34,692 nucleotides of DNA from Eubacterium sp. (GTDB taxonomy: Bacteria; Bacillota; Clostridia; Lachnospirales; Lachnospiraceae): contig JALERM010000037.1 in NCBI GenBank assembly GCA_022764165.1, positions 1 to 34,692 of the forward strand, written 5' to 3'. The notes below the pieces were generated by a model. That model did no database searches. It worked only from the letters and a program-made list of their open reading frames with translations, and had not been told where the DNA came from. A program made the position numbers and the translations under genes. This document shows, piece after piece, positions 1 to 8,597 of the stretch; position 1 is the first letter of the stretch, and each line of letters begins with the position of its first letter.

Positions 1-142
1 CAGCACCGCAAAGCGGCTCTGGGCTTGACAATACCGCACTACCTGATAAGTGGTAAACAAGCCAATCAAAGAGTTTCCATCCTCCGGAATGTCGGTTTCC
101 AAAATTCCGGAATCAAGGTTTCCGGAGACGAGAATATTCAAT
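1..142 (+). mobile_element. Probable right end of a TnpB-type transposon with its guide-RNA scaffold (partial)
   Basis: The stretch folds into nested stems: GGCTTG at 22-27 pairs with CAAGCC at 58-63, enclosing ACC-CACT (33-40) against AGTGGT (49-54). Further on, TCCGGAAT at 83-90 pairs with ATTCCGGA at 104-111, with an alternative partner at 121-127. The last bases, GAGAATATTCAA, resemble the TCAA-ending right tips of IS200/IS605-superfamily elements. A reading frame open from base 3 closes at TAA 54-56, which could be the last codons of a tnpB gene overlapping the RNA scaffold, as is known for that family. The gene itself would lie to the left of the window. Structure is seen directly; the family assignment is inferred. 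Confidence 0.35.
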
Positions 143-218
143 AATAACATATGAACTACGAAAAAAGATAATTTGGTATTATCCATTATTGATCAGGATA
201 ATGGAATTGCAGTCCGGC

Positions 219-273
219 AGAGAAATTGTTTCATAGATGAGAGACATCTACGAAACAATTTCTCTGTTTTTTT
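219..273 (+). terminator. Strong rho-independent terminator
   Basis: A perfect 14-bp stem (219-232 with 252-265) encloses a second stem (TAGATG 234-239 with CATCTA 245-250) and is followed by G and seven T. It probably closes transcription entering from the left transposon end and insulates the downstream regulator and STAND operon. Confidence 0.85.
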
Positions 274-303
274 GTTATGGTAATGCAAGAAAAAATGATA
301 ATT

Positions 304-319
304 GAGTATTTGATTACTC
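304..319. promoter_or_regulatory. Small inverted repeat upstream of the XRE gene, possible operator
   Basis: GAGTA and TACTC face each other across six bases, about 70 bp upstream of the XRE-type regulator start. XRE repressors often bind such short palindromes in their own promoter. The repeat is short enough to be chance. Confidence 0.2.
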
Positions 320-389
320 CTATTATTTGTATCAAAATATGCTGTTTGAGTTAGCATGATATTATGGATAAATGGAGGAGAGATTGATT

Positions 390-684
390 ATGGGAAATCG
401 TATCAGACAGCTTCGTGAAAAAAAGGGCTTAACACAGGAAACCTTGGCGACAGAATTAGAAATAACACAGCAGCAGCTTAGTAAATATGAAAGGGACATT
501 GCATCTGTTTAAAGTGGAATCTCTTAAAAAGATGGCAGCTTATTTTAATGTAACAACGGATTATCTGCTTGAAATATCAGATGTCAAAAGAGATGTAGTA
601 GTAGGTACGGTGGAAATGGGTAGAACGTTGGAGAAATATTGCGATCTGGTTGAATTATATAGAGGGCAGGAGCAATGCGACTAG
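390..684 (+). pseudogene. XRE-family HTH transcriptional regulator, broken by a one-base frameshift
   Basis: The ATG at 390 follows a good ribosome binding site (TGGAGGAG). The first 40 residues are a classic XRE helix-turn-helix start (RIRQLREKKGLTQETLA, then QQQLSKYER), ending at TAA 510-512. The rest of the domain continues in the +1 frame from about 511 (KVESLKKMAAYFNVTTDYLL) with a tail to 684. Removing one T from the TTT run at 508-510 joins the halves into an ordinary regulator of about 97 residues. It lies in the same orientation just upstream of the STAND operon, so it was plausibly that operon's repressor and is now inactivated, unless the frameshift is a sequencing error. A 40-residue product with half a DNA-binding domain is unlikely to function. 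Confidence 0.75.
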
Positions 685-829
685 GTAATTGTTCTGGCAT
701 CATTGCTATTTTTAAGAACGCAAGTGGCCGGAAAGAGTGAGAAGAGCTTTGATATGTTCAATGATGTGTACAAGAGAATTAAATATTGTGAATGATAAAA
801 GAGAATCAGGGATATTTTTCCATACTTTA

Positions 830-859
830 TTGACAAGACTGATTTGTTTGTATGATAAT
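830..859 (+). promoter_or_regulatory. Sigma-A-type promoter for the STAND operon
   Basis: TTGACA at 830-835 is a consensus -35 box. The -10 region is TATGATAAT (851-859), giving GATAAT at 18-bp spacing or TATGAT at 15 bp. It lies about 90 bp before the first STAND gene, and no other gene intervenes. Confidence 0.5.
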
Positions 860-949
860 TTATGAAAGGGAAATTTGGTAAAGTGGCAACTTTGGAAGTA
901 ATTACTTGATGATAAACCTGTCATAAGAGGAGAATGTGGAGGGGAACAT

Positions 950-3900
950 ATGAGCCTGGCATCAATCATTATATCAGCAGCAACAAAAGAGATTGCAGGA
1001 TTTACGGTAATCGGATATCTGACGGAGAAAGCTGCCGATATTGGTACCGGAAAAATTTGGACAGAAATGAAAAAGAAAATAGGCGATAAGCCTGATTCGT
1101 TTGAATGCAGGTTATATGGAGCAATCGAGAAAAGTGTTGGGGAATATCTTTGCAAGGGGATTGGGGAAGATGTATCCGCTGCAATTTGCGAATGTATTTT
1201 TGATGCGTGGTGCCGGGAAGGTTATTTAACACCTGAGCGAATTGCAAACATACTGCGCCGCTATTCTGCATACACGAAGCAGAATGATATCCTAGCGTGG
1301 TATCGCACTTTTCAGGACCAAATCATAAAGGATGATGTTTTATGTCCTATGTTTATGATGAATAACATACAGCTAAGTGGCGAACTGCAAAGGGAACAGG
1401 ATAAAAAAATAGACCAGGTATTGGCATTGCTGCAGGCTGCTATGAAAGAGAATAAAGAAATGCAGCAGGAAAAACCGGAATATATATCTGATCCGCCTAC
1501 GGATATTGATTCGTTCTATGTGGACAGAACGATACTTGAAAACGAATTATGGACTACCATTGTTTTATCTGGAAAATCGGTGCTTCTATATGGGATAGGC
1601 GGGATAGGTAAAACGGAAACGGCAAAATCTGTTTTGAAAAAAATCTATTCCTTACCCTGTGATGTTACAGGCATTTATCAGATTGCGTGGGTTACTTATA
1701 CAAATGGAAAGTTGAAAGATTCTCTGATTGAGGCGTTTCATGATACAAAGGGGTATACAGACAGGGACGAGGCATGGGAACATATATACAACATGATACA
1801 AACCCAGCGCGAGAAACTGCTGATTGTAATTGATAATGTGGAAACGATAGAACAGGACCAGGATATTGAAAAATTGGGAGACCTGCCCTGCAGGATACTG
1901 GTAACAAGCAGAACCGAAAAGATAGGCGGGCTTTATAGATGTTCCGTAGACCATTTGCCGGAGGAAGACTGCCGGGATATCTTTTATCATTATTATGTGG
2001 GAGATCACGATAATCATTACTTAGATAAGATCCTGGGATTAATAGAATATCATACGGTAATGCTGGAGCTTCTGGCAAAGACAGCTAATATGGAAGAAAA
2101 GACTCTGCAGGAGTTTTACGAGTTGCTTGTTCAAAAAGGATTCCGCATGAGTAATGAAGAAGTCGGTTCGCATCATCCATTATTGCACTCAGAAAAGAGG
2201 GTAACGGAACAATTAAAAATCTTATTTACGATTTCAAAGTGCCGTATCCAGGATAAGGATTTACTGTGCCAGCTTTCCGTGATACCGGCAATCCCATTCC
2301 ATTATAAAACTGTGAGAAACTGGATTGAGATTCAACATAAGTCACAGTTGGAATATCTGGTAAAGACAGGCTGGCTTAAAAGCGACGGAAAACTTGTTTC
2401 AACATATATCATGCATTCTGTTATCGCTTCTGCCATACGGTTTCAGAATGAGGATCATCTGTATGAAAAATGCAGATATGTGATCCATTCCATTACAAAA
2501 GAAATGGAATGCGGAGAGCAGGAACATGGTGCAGAAAAGTCTTATCTGATTCCGTTTTCCTGGTCCATTTCCGATGTACTATGGAATCATTTGTGTGATG
2601 AACAGGATGCAGAGTTCCTGACAAATCTTGCATATATTTATTATGATATAGGAAACTATGATAATGCATATCAGTATTTTCAAAGGGCATTAGAAATAGA
2701 TGAACGGGTATCCGGGTCGGATTCCATTACCGTTTCTTCAGATTACTACAATCTTGCAGATGTAAGTTATAATATGTATCAGTTTTCCAAATCTCTTTCG
2801 TATTTGCGGAAAGCTCTGGCAATCCGTAAAAAATATTATTCGTCCGACGATATTGAAGTTGTTGTGCTTATAAAGTTATTGGCAGGAATATATGTAAAAC
2901 TGAACCGGCCGGACCGCGCTGAAGCACTATATTCCTGGGCGGCAGACAAATTTGAACGGAACCCGGAAACCGATATCCTGCAGTTGAGTACACATTACTC
3001 CGATATGGCTTCTTTTTTTAGGGAGCGCGGATATCCGGGAGATTACGACAAGGCAAAGATCTATTATCAGAAAGCAGAACAAGGGATGAAGCAGGTCTAT
3101 GGAGACAAGCCTCATCCGGAAATGGCGGCCTTTTATGATGAGTATGCGCTGCTTTATGATAATATGGGAAAATATTCAGAAGCGCTTTCCTTATTTCAAA
3201 TAGCATTAGAAATAAAGCAAAAAACATTAAAGAGAGAGCATCCGGATATTGTTCAATCCTATGGAAGTATCGGATTGATCTATTATGAACTTACAGATTA
3301 TGATAAGGCACTGGAGTATTTAAATGAGGCTTTAGAAATTGCAGATAAAATCTGGTCAGGTCCGTTTTCCTTTAAAGCGGATATTTATAATAATCTTGGA
3401 CTCGTATACCGGAGTAAAGGAGACTATCCGAAAGCAGAAGATTTGTATGGACGTGCGCTGTGTATAAGAGAAGAGATTTATACACCAGATCATCCGATGG
3501 TCCTGGCAACAAAGAATAATATTGCGCAGGTCTATGCCAGTGAAGAAAAGTATAGCGAAGCAATTTCACTGTTTGAAACAGTTATCCAGGAGTACCGTGG
3601 AAATTCTACAGAGGATTCGGCATTTCTGGCAACCGTATATGATAACCTGTCAACTGCATACCGGGAAATGGAAAGATACGAAGATGCCATTGACATATGC
3701 ACAGAAGGTTTGAATATACGCAAAAATATTTATGGGGAGAGGAGTTTGGATTACGCAATCAGTTTGAATAATCTAGCCCTGATTTATTATGAAATGGGAG
3801 TGCTTAATGATGCGGCGGATCTATTTAGCGTGGCGCTGGCAATTAAAAAAGAGACCCTTCCAGAAATACACGGGCAGATTAGTATCGGTTATTTTAATCT

Positions 3901-4102
3901 GGGTCTTGTGTACGATAAGTTCCATAGGGATAATGAAGCACTGGAAAACTACCGGGCTTCCATGGAAATAGATAATGAACTGGGAGCATATGAAGATGTT
4001 CTGCTGACAGCCGAATATGTTGCCGAAATATATGAAAGGAATGATATGCCGGAGGAAGCAGAAGCATATCGTACACTTTGCAGCGAAGATGATGAGCATT
4101 AA
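950..4102 (+). CDS. STAND NTPase: unknown N-terminal domain, NB-ARC, TPR repeats
   Basis: A 1050-residue protein with three parts. Residues 1 to ~165 are a mostly helical domain with no family I recognise, containing DIGTGKIWTEMKKK; the neighbouring gene starts with the same domain. The central NB-ARC P-loop ATPase has Walker A GIGGIGKT at 215-222, Walker B LLIVIDN with the acidic residue at D295, and an ILVTSRT motif about 20 residues later. From ~555 to the end there are about ten kinesin-light-chain-like TPRs of ~42 residues (YNNLGLVYRSKGDYPKAEDLY is typical). In known STAND proteins the C-terminal repeats sense a ligand, the ATPase oligomerises and the N-terminal domain signals or kills. 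The ATG follows a GGAGGGG site. It is first in an operon, 28 bp ahead of the NACHT gene. An anti-phage role is inferred from architecture and mobile context; a regulatory role is not excluded. Confidence 0.85.
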   Translation: MSLASIIISAATKEIAGFTVIGYLTEKAADIGTGKIWTEMKKKIGDKPDSFECRLYGAIEKSVGEYLCKGIGEDVSAAICECIFDAWCREGYLTPERIANILRRYSAYTKQNDILAWYRTFQDQIIKDDVLCPMFMMNNIQLSGELQREQDKKIDQVLALLQAAMKENKEMQQEKPEYISDPPTDIDSFYVDRTILENELWTTIVLSGKSVLLYGIGGIGKTETAKSVLKKIYSLPCDVTGIYQIAWVTYTNGKLKDSLIEAFHDTKGYTDRDEAWEHIYNMIQTQREKLLIVIDNVETIEQDQDIEKLGDLPCRILVTSRTEKIGGLYRCSVDHLPEEDCRDIFYHYYVGDHDNHYLDKILGLIEYHTVMLELLAKTANMEEKTLQEFYELLVQKGFRMSNEEVGSHHPLLHSEKRVTEQLKILFTISKCRIQDKDLLCQLSVIPAIPFHYKTVRNWIEIQHKSQLEYLVKTGWLKSDGKLVSTYIMHSVIASAIRFQNEDHLYEKCRYVIHSITKEMECGEQEHGAEKSYLIPFSWSISDVLWNHLCDEQDAEFLTNLAYIYYDIGNYDNAYQYFQRALEIDERVSGSDSITVSSDYYNLADVSYNMYQFSKSLSYLRKALAIRKKYYSSDDIEVVVLIKLLAGIYVKLNRPDRAEALYSWAADKFERNPETDILQLSTHYSDMASFFRERGYPGDYDKAKIYYQKAEQGMKQVYGDKPHPEMAAFYDEYALLYDNMGKYSEALSLFQIALEIKQKTLKREHPDIVQSYGSIGLIYYELTDYDKALEYLNEALEIADKIWSGPFSFKADIYNNLGLVYRSKGDYPKAEDLYGRALCIREEIYTPDHPMVLATKNNIAQVYASEEKYSEAISLFETVIQEYRGNSTEDSAFLATVYDNLSTAYREMERYEDAIDICTEGLNIRKNIYGERSLDYAISLNNLALIYYEMGVLNDAADLFSVALAIKKETLPEIHGQISIGYFNLGLVYDKFHRDNEALENYRASMEIDNELGAYEDVLLTAEYVAEIYERNDMPEEAEAYRTLCSEDDEH

Positions 4103-4130
4103 ATAGGACAGATAGGAAAGGGCACGTGAT

Positions 4131-6854
4131 ATGGAGCCAATAGCTTTGGTAGGAACATTTTTATGTGTTGAATTGGGAACATTTTCTGTTGCAGATTATG
4201 TGATTTCTAAAACATTGGATATTGGAACCGGAAAACTATGGCCGGAGATAAAGAAAAGATTTACCCGTGACAGGGAGACGGTAGAATCCCTGCTTTATGA
4301 TGCGATCGAGATCAGTGTCAGGAAGTATTCGGAGTTAAATGACCGGGATCATATAGCCCAGGCATGTGAGATGATCTATGCCACATGGATTGTCGAGGGC
4401 AGTTTATCCCAGGAGCAGGTAAAAAAAGCGCTTGCACAGGTAAATTCCCGCTACATTGCGCAAAGAAATATTCAGTTATGGTATAGCCTGTTTTATCAGG
4501 AAATAGCTAAAAATGAACTTTTGTACCGATGGTTTACGCTGCATACCGCAAATCGACAGGGAACTGATAAAAGTAGAAATGATAAAGTTTTGGCACAGAT
4601 GAAAGAAATCCTTGAGGGACCTCAAAAAGAGTCATATATAAAGCAGCAGGAGAAACGGACGGGATATGAAAGGCAGCTAAGAGAACAGGTTCTGCAACCT
4701 GTTCTTGGAGAGAGGTTTTGTCTGAGGGATATTTACGTTTCATTACACGGAAAAAGAGGGGAACGGAATACTCTGCAGAAAGAGAAGAAGGTCATTGTTG
4801 ATATAACAAGTTATATATGGGATTGGTTCCAAAGACAGGACTCTTCGCTTTTATTTTTATATGGAGAACCGGGCAGCGGGAAATCCTCTGTTGTAAAAAT
4901 GGCAGCAGCTACAATCGCGGCCTCTGTGGAAATAGAAGGGATGGTCACATTTATTGATTTGCATCGTCTGGCTTTTTCCGATAAAGAGTCGGCACTTAAA
5001 GTCGTGGAAACATATATTCAACACAATTTTCCATGGTTTTTTGACGAAGAATGCTGTGAGAAAAGGCTGCTGATCCTGGATGGTCTGGATGAAATAAAAT
5101 ATAAAGTGTATGAAAATGCTATGGAGTTAGTGCGGGAACTGGAAAACTTTGACTGGGGATTTCCTGTAAAGGTAATTGTTAGTGGAAGAACACAAATTGT
5201 ATTAAAGACCATTGAAGAGATACGATGTGAGGAATTAGAAATCCTTCCGCTATATCTGGATGATGATGAGCTTCAAAAGCAGGGTTCCGGGACAGATGAT
5301 CCGGATGGGCTTCTTGGGGAGGATCTGCGTCAGGGCTATTGGAATGTTCTGATGAAATACTTCCAGACTGATCAGGAAATGCCACTGCTGAACAGTAGGT
5401 TTGATGAACTGAGCAAATCCCCATTGCTCTTGTTTCTGGTGGTTTGGACGATCAAGCACGCATGCATTCAATTTTCGGAACTGAAAAATGCAGCAGAACT
5501 GTACGAAAATATTTTCCGATATATTTATACGCGGGAATATAATCGTGCATCTTCGGATATTTATTTCAAATCCGTAGAGTATTTGGAGTATCAGCAGATG
5601 CTCCGTTACCTGGGAGGTTGTGCTTACCGTAATAACAGCAGAAGCATATCTATAAGTGCAATTTATGAATATTGTGAAAAAATGGGACAGGAAGATCTGT
5701 GCCAGCGATGGATACAGAAGCACAAGGAGGATAATCCCTCAAAATTGGTCTTATTCTTTTTTCTCCGGGAAACACATCATGAAATGGACTGGAGCAATTC
5801 GGAGATTGAATTTATACATAAAACATTTTATGAATACCTTGCTGCTGTTGCAATCATTGAATTCCTTTATTATCAGACGAAAGCGCCTGACAGCGAGATG
5901 TTCCTGCCGTTGCTGTTTTATTTGTTTTCAAGAAATACACTTGGTGGAGAAATTACCCGTTTTATCAGCGAAATCATACAGAATGAGAGCCTGGAGATAG
6001 AAGGTGAGACAGTAACCCTGGAGCGTTATGGGAAAATAGTGAGCGATCTGTTATCCTGGGGATTCAATGTAAATTATCCGGTTGTTATAGCTGCGAAAAA
6101 TGTGGATAGTGAGAATATCGGTGCAGAGTCTTATACTGCAATGATGCAAATGGTAGATACCTATGAGGAAAATGTAAAAATGCTCCTGGAAATCTTTACG
6201 GGAATGGAAGAGGTGGATATTGAGGAACGTGCAGTGGACCTCTCTTTTCTGGGACTTCAAAAGGCAAAGATTCCATGGTGGAAATTTGATGGAGGATCAC
6301 TGAAAGAAATCCATTTGGATGAGGCATATTTAAGTGGTGCGTCATTCCAGAAGTGTGACCTGCAAGGGGCAATGGTTATAAATGCAGTCGCAGACAGGGC
6401 ATCTTTCCGTTTGGCTGATCTGAGTGAGGCAGACTTTTCTGGAGCGCAGTTGGCGACGGCTGATTTTACTGAGGCAATATTAGTAGAAACGGATTTTGAG
6501 CTTGCAATGCTTGAAGGGGCGTATTTTTGTAACACTACATTGGAGAATACAAAATTTGCTTCTTCAGATTTAACAGTGGCAAACTTTGACAGGACAATCA
6601 TCCGCGGAACTGATTTCCATGGGGCAGATCTGTCAAGGGCAGATTTCAGCAACGCAGTATTGGAAAGCGCAAATTGGGAGAATTGTATCATGGAAGGTAC
6701 CGTATTGTATGGGGTAAGGCTGCAGCAGTTTGATCTGGACAATCCGGAAATCATTGAGATGCTGGCCGAGGCAAATTTGTCAGGAGCAGACTGGACAGGG
6801 GTAACAGAAGAACAAAAACAGATACTGCTCAGCGGAGAAAAAGATGATAAATAA
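4131..6854 (+). CDS. STAND NTPase: shared N-terminal domain, NACHT, pentapeptide repeats
   Basis: A 907-residue protein whose first ~165 residues align by eye with the preceding protein (DIGTGKLWPEIKKRF against DIGTGKIWTEMKKK, then a similar helical pattern to IQLWYSLFYQEI). The NACHT-type ATPase follows: Walker A GEPGSGKS at 245-252, the NACHT hallmark LLILDGLDEI with D317, D320 and E321, and a VIVSGRT strand. The middle is a helical winged-helix-like region. Residues ~725-870 are pentapeptide repeats of the A(D/N)LSxA type, forming a right-handed beta-helix in known structures and a plausible ligand surface. NACHT proteins with repeat sensors are established bacterial anti-phage factors (bNACHT, Avs). 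Co-transcription with an NB-ARC/TPR protein sharing the same effector end suggests a sensor pair or two sensors feeding one output. Confidence 0.85.
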   Translation: MEPIALVGTFLCVELGTFSVADYVISKTLDIGTGKLWPEIKKRFTRDRETVESLLYDAIEISVRKYSELNDRDHIAQACEMIYATWIVEGSLSQEQVKKALAQVNSRYIAQRNIQLWYSLFYQEIAKNELLYRWFTLHTANRQGTDKSRNDKVLAQMKEILEGPQKESYIKQQEKRTGYERQLREQVLQPVLGERFCLRDIYVSLHGKRGERNTLQKEKKVIVDITSYIWDWFQRQDSSLLFLYGEPGSGKSSVVKMAAATIAASVEIEGMVTFIDLHRLAFSDKESALKVVETYIQHNFPWFFDEECCEKRLLILDGLDEIKYKVYENAMELVRELENFDWGFPVKVIVSGRTQIVLKTIEEIRCEELEILPLYLDDDELQKQGSGTDDPDGLLGEDLRQGYWNVLMKYFQTDQEMPLLNSRFDELSKSPLLLFLVVWTIKHACIQFSELKNAAELYENIFRYIYTREYNRASSDIYFKSVEYLEYQQMLRYLGGCAYRNNSRSISISAIYEYCEKMGQEDLCQRWIQKHKEDNPSKLVLFFFLRETHHEMDWSNSEIEFIHKTFYEYLAAVAIIEFLYYQTKAPDSEMFLPLLFYLFSRNTLGGEITRFISEIIQNESLEIEGETVTLERYGKIVSDLLSWGFNVNYPVVIAAKNVDSENIGAESYTAMMQMVDTYEENVKMLLEIFTGMEEVDIEERAVDLSFLGLQKAKIPWWKFDGGSLKEIHLDEAYLSGASFQKCDLQGAMVINAVADRASFRLADLSEADFSGAQLATADFTEAILVETDFELAMLEGAYFCNTTLENTKFASSDLTVANFDRTIIRGTDFHGADLSRADFSNAVLESANWENCIMEGTVLYGVRLQQFDLDNPEIIEMLAEANLSGADWTGVTEEQKQILLSGEKDDK

Positions 6855-6921
6855 ATGCAGTGGGCGACAGGTAATATGTTTGGTTTTCTGATCTTGTTAT
6901 CGGAAAAATCGTATGGGAGGA

Positions 6922-7262
6922 ATGAATTTGTATGAAGAAATTTATCAGGAGAAAATGGAGATGTTGCTACATTCTTTGGCAGAGCGTAACTTGTCAGGGA
7001 AACAAGAGTGGGTAAAACTTCAATATTATCCAATCGGTTTTGTTCAGGATGATGACAGTGATTAACGCAAAGCTTATATTTCACATATGTTTGAGCTGAA
7101 AACTGAATTTAATGGGAGAATATATTATTTGGAACTGGCGGAAAATATTTCCCTTCCATCGCAAAACAGCGATATTTAGGAAAGCATTGCCTATGAAACA
7201 AATGAGGGAGAAAGAAAGTATGATTTTGTACTTCCTATAGACATTGATGAATATGAAATAAT
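6922..7262 (+). pseudogene. Decayed small gene with two in-frame stops, unknown product
   Basis: One reading frame runs from ATG 6922 (ATG 6913 is also in frame; GGGAGG lies between them) to about 7262 and reads like protein throughout. It is interrupted by TAA at 7063-7065 and TAG at 7177-7179. The pieces are MNLYEEIYQEKMEMLLHSLA..., then a segment with MFELKTEFNGRIYYLELAEN, then KYDFVLPIDIDEYEI. The intact gene would encode about 114 residues, acidic and without a motif I recognise. It directly precedes the broken helicase copy, which has the same kind of damage, so the whole stretch appears to be decaying. The first 47 residues could still be made as a short peptide. Confidence 0.45.
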
Positions 7263-7263
7263 A

Positions 7264-8059
7264 TGGAACTTACAGGTACATACCGCCATACCTATATGCG
7301 TGATCTGCAAACAGGGTATACCAAATTCAGCTTTCTTCCATAGGAAGACGTCGATGGGATTGATCAATATGGGAACACCTTATGTATGGAAAAGATACCA
7401 CTGTATTCAAAGGGAATGCCATTAAAAATTCGGTGCAATAGGAGGCAGACATCTTCAGGACATACTTGTTTCTTACTGGAACATGTTGAGGAATATGTGG
7501 CACATGACGCATTGCTGAAATAGTTTTTGATCGCATCTTTTGATGGACTGAATGAAAAGAAGACAGATGCGATACTTGCTTATACAGAGCCGGATATTTT
7601 TACTTTTGCCGCCAGAGAAGATGCTTCCATCTAGCTTAAGGAACATGTGAAAGGGGTAGCAAAAATTGCAGATACTCTCATAGAAAGCTACGTGCTACAG
7701 TAGTCATCCGGGAATCATGCAGCTTATCGAACCCTATGGAGGAACGTATGAGCATGCCTTACGATTGTTCGAGAGACACGGTAACAATGCATTTCATGCA
7801 TTTTGTTCTTCTGTCTATACGGAAGGTGCTTACGCAGGCCTAGATTTCTTTCTTTGCGACCGTGTCATCAACATCGCATATTATGACAAAACTCGTGTAT
7901 CTTCCAACCTGTTTGATGCAATAGAACGTGCATTATCCATGGGTATGAGAAGATGATACAAATGGCACAAACGGCTTCTTCAAACATTTGTTATGAAGAA
8001 AAGGTGCCGTATAGCTGTTTCCTCTCAGCACTTATTACCCATATTAATGAGAAAAAATT
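7264..8059 (+). pseudogene. Truncated, degenerate duplicate of the RecD2-like helicase gene
   Basis: This stretch matches the first ~800 bases of the intact helicase gene that starts at 9407; by eye roughly nine of ten bases agree. Damage includes TAG stops near 7341, 7520 and 7632, single-base losses near 7684 and 7713, and a 16-bp deletion near 7944. The match stops near 8059, before any helicase motif, where unrelated sequence begins. Only the N-terminal helix-hairpin-helix part is represented. It lies 1.35 kb before the intact copy with a minus-strand module between, so a duplication or a recombination between related elements brought the two together. Confidence 0.8.
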
Positions 8060-8132
8060 ATATGTGAACCAAGCAGGATATGGAAGGAGCTGCCTCTGGC
8101 TTGTACATCTGCTTCGCATGGATCCCCTCTTT

Positions 8133-8597
8133 TTATAATTCGTAGCTTTCCTTTACAACTGGCAGAACGGGAATTAACACTGCTTTTACACTCAAAAAAA
8201 TATTCCATCTTTCTCCTCCCAATACCAGTTCGATATCATTGGATGCGGCCATGACTGTTTCCGCTGTTATTACAGGACTTTTCTGGTCACAGGCGATCAT
8301 CAGGATCCTGTGAATCAGATTATTCAGCTTCCGCACACTTCCCTGACAGCAGCCAGATGCTGATTCCAGTGCCTGTGGCTGGAAGATCTCCTTCATCACT
8401 CCAGTCATTTTCATCCGGTCACGCACGTAAGCTGCCACCTCGTTTGCTGACAGTCCCTGAAAGTCATAACTGATCACTTTTTTATCTTCTTCAGAATATG
8501 ATCCCTGCAGATACATTTTTATCAGATTCTGGTATTGGCGTTCTATCTGTTCATACGGACATCCATGGGATACATGCAGGGCTGCTCTGGCTTTCAT
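8133..8597 (-). CDS. C-terminal fragment of an ExeA/TniB-type AAA+ ATPase
   Basis: The 154-residue product has no P-loop. Its middle (residues ~48-125: LSANEVAAYVRDRMKMTG, IFQPQALESASGCCQGSVRKL, NNLIHRILMIAC, ITAETVMAASNDIEL) matches the pattern of the C-terminal lid and helix region of ExeA-like transposition ATPases (loading proteins such as TniB and IstB relatives). The ATPase core that should precede it is absent. The gene begins at an ATG overlapping the stop of the upstream minus-strand gene by 4 bp. Most likely it is the remnant of a transposon helper gene, not a working protein. The last ~25 residues look non-native. Confidence 0.45.
   Translation of the reverse strand: MKARAALHVSHGCPYEQIERQYQNLIKMYLQGSYSEEDKKVISYDFQGLSANEVAAYVRDRMKMTGVMKEIFQPQALESASGCCQGSVRKLNNLIHRILMIACDQKSPVITAETVMAASNDIELVLGGERWNIFLSVKAVLIPVLPVVKESYEL

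Noticed and set aside
480-520. Programmed +1 frameshift at GTT TAA A in the XRE gene
   Set aside because: The site lacks the CUU slippery codon and upstream Shine-Dalgarno-like element of known +1 sites, and a repressor of this size is not known to be recoded; a simple one-base indel is more likely.
712-1271. Minus-strand open frames overlapping the STAND promoter and start
   Set aside because: No ribosome binding sites or protein-like sequence; they are shadows of the STAND gene and its leader.
7063-7640. Stop-codon reassignment or readthrough explaining the in-frame TAA and TAG codons
   Set aside because: The same stretch also has one-base losses and a 16-bp deletion, and all intact genes in the window use TAA, TAG and TGA as stops; decay explains everything.
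7717-8138. Two short plus-strand open frames as separate genes
   Set aside because: They are pieces of the degenerate helicase copy left by frameshifts and a deletion, without their own ribosome binding sites.
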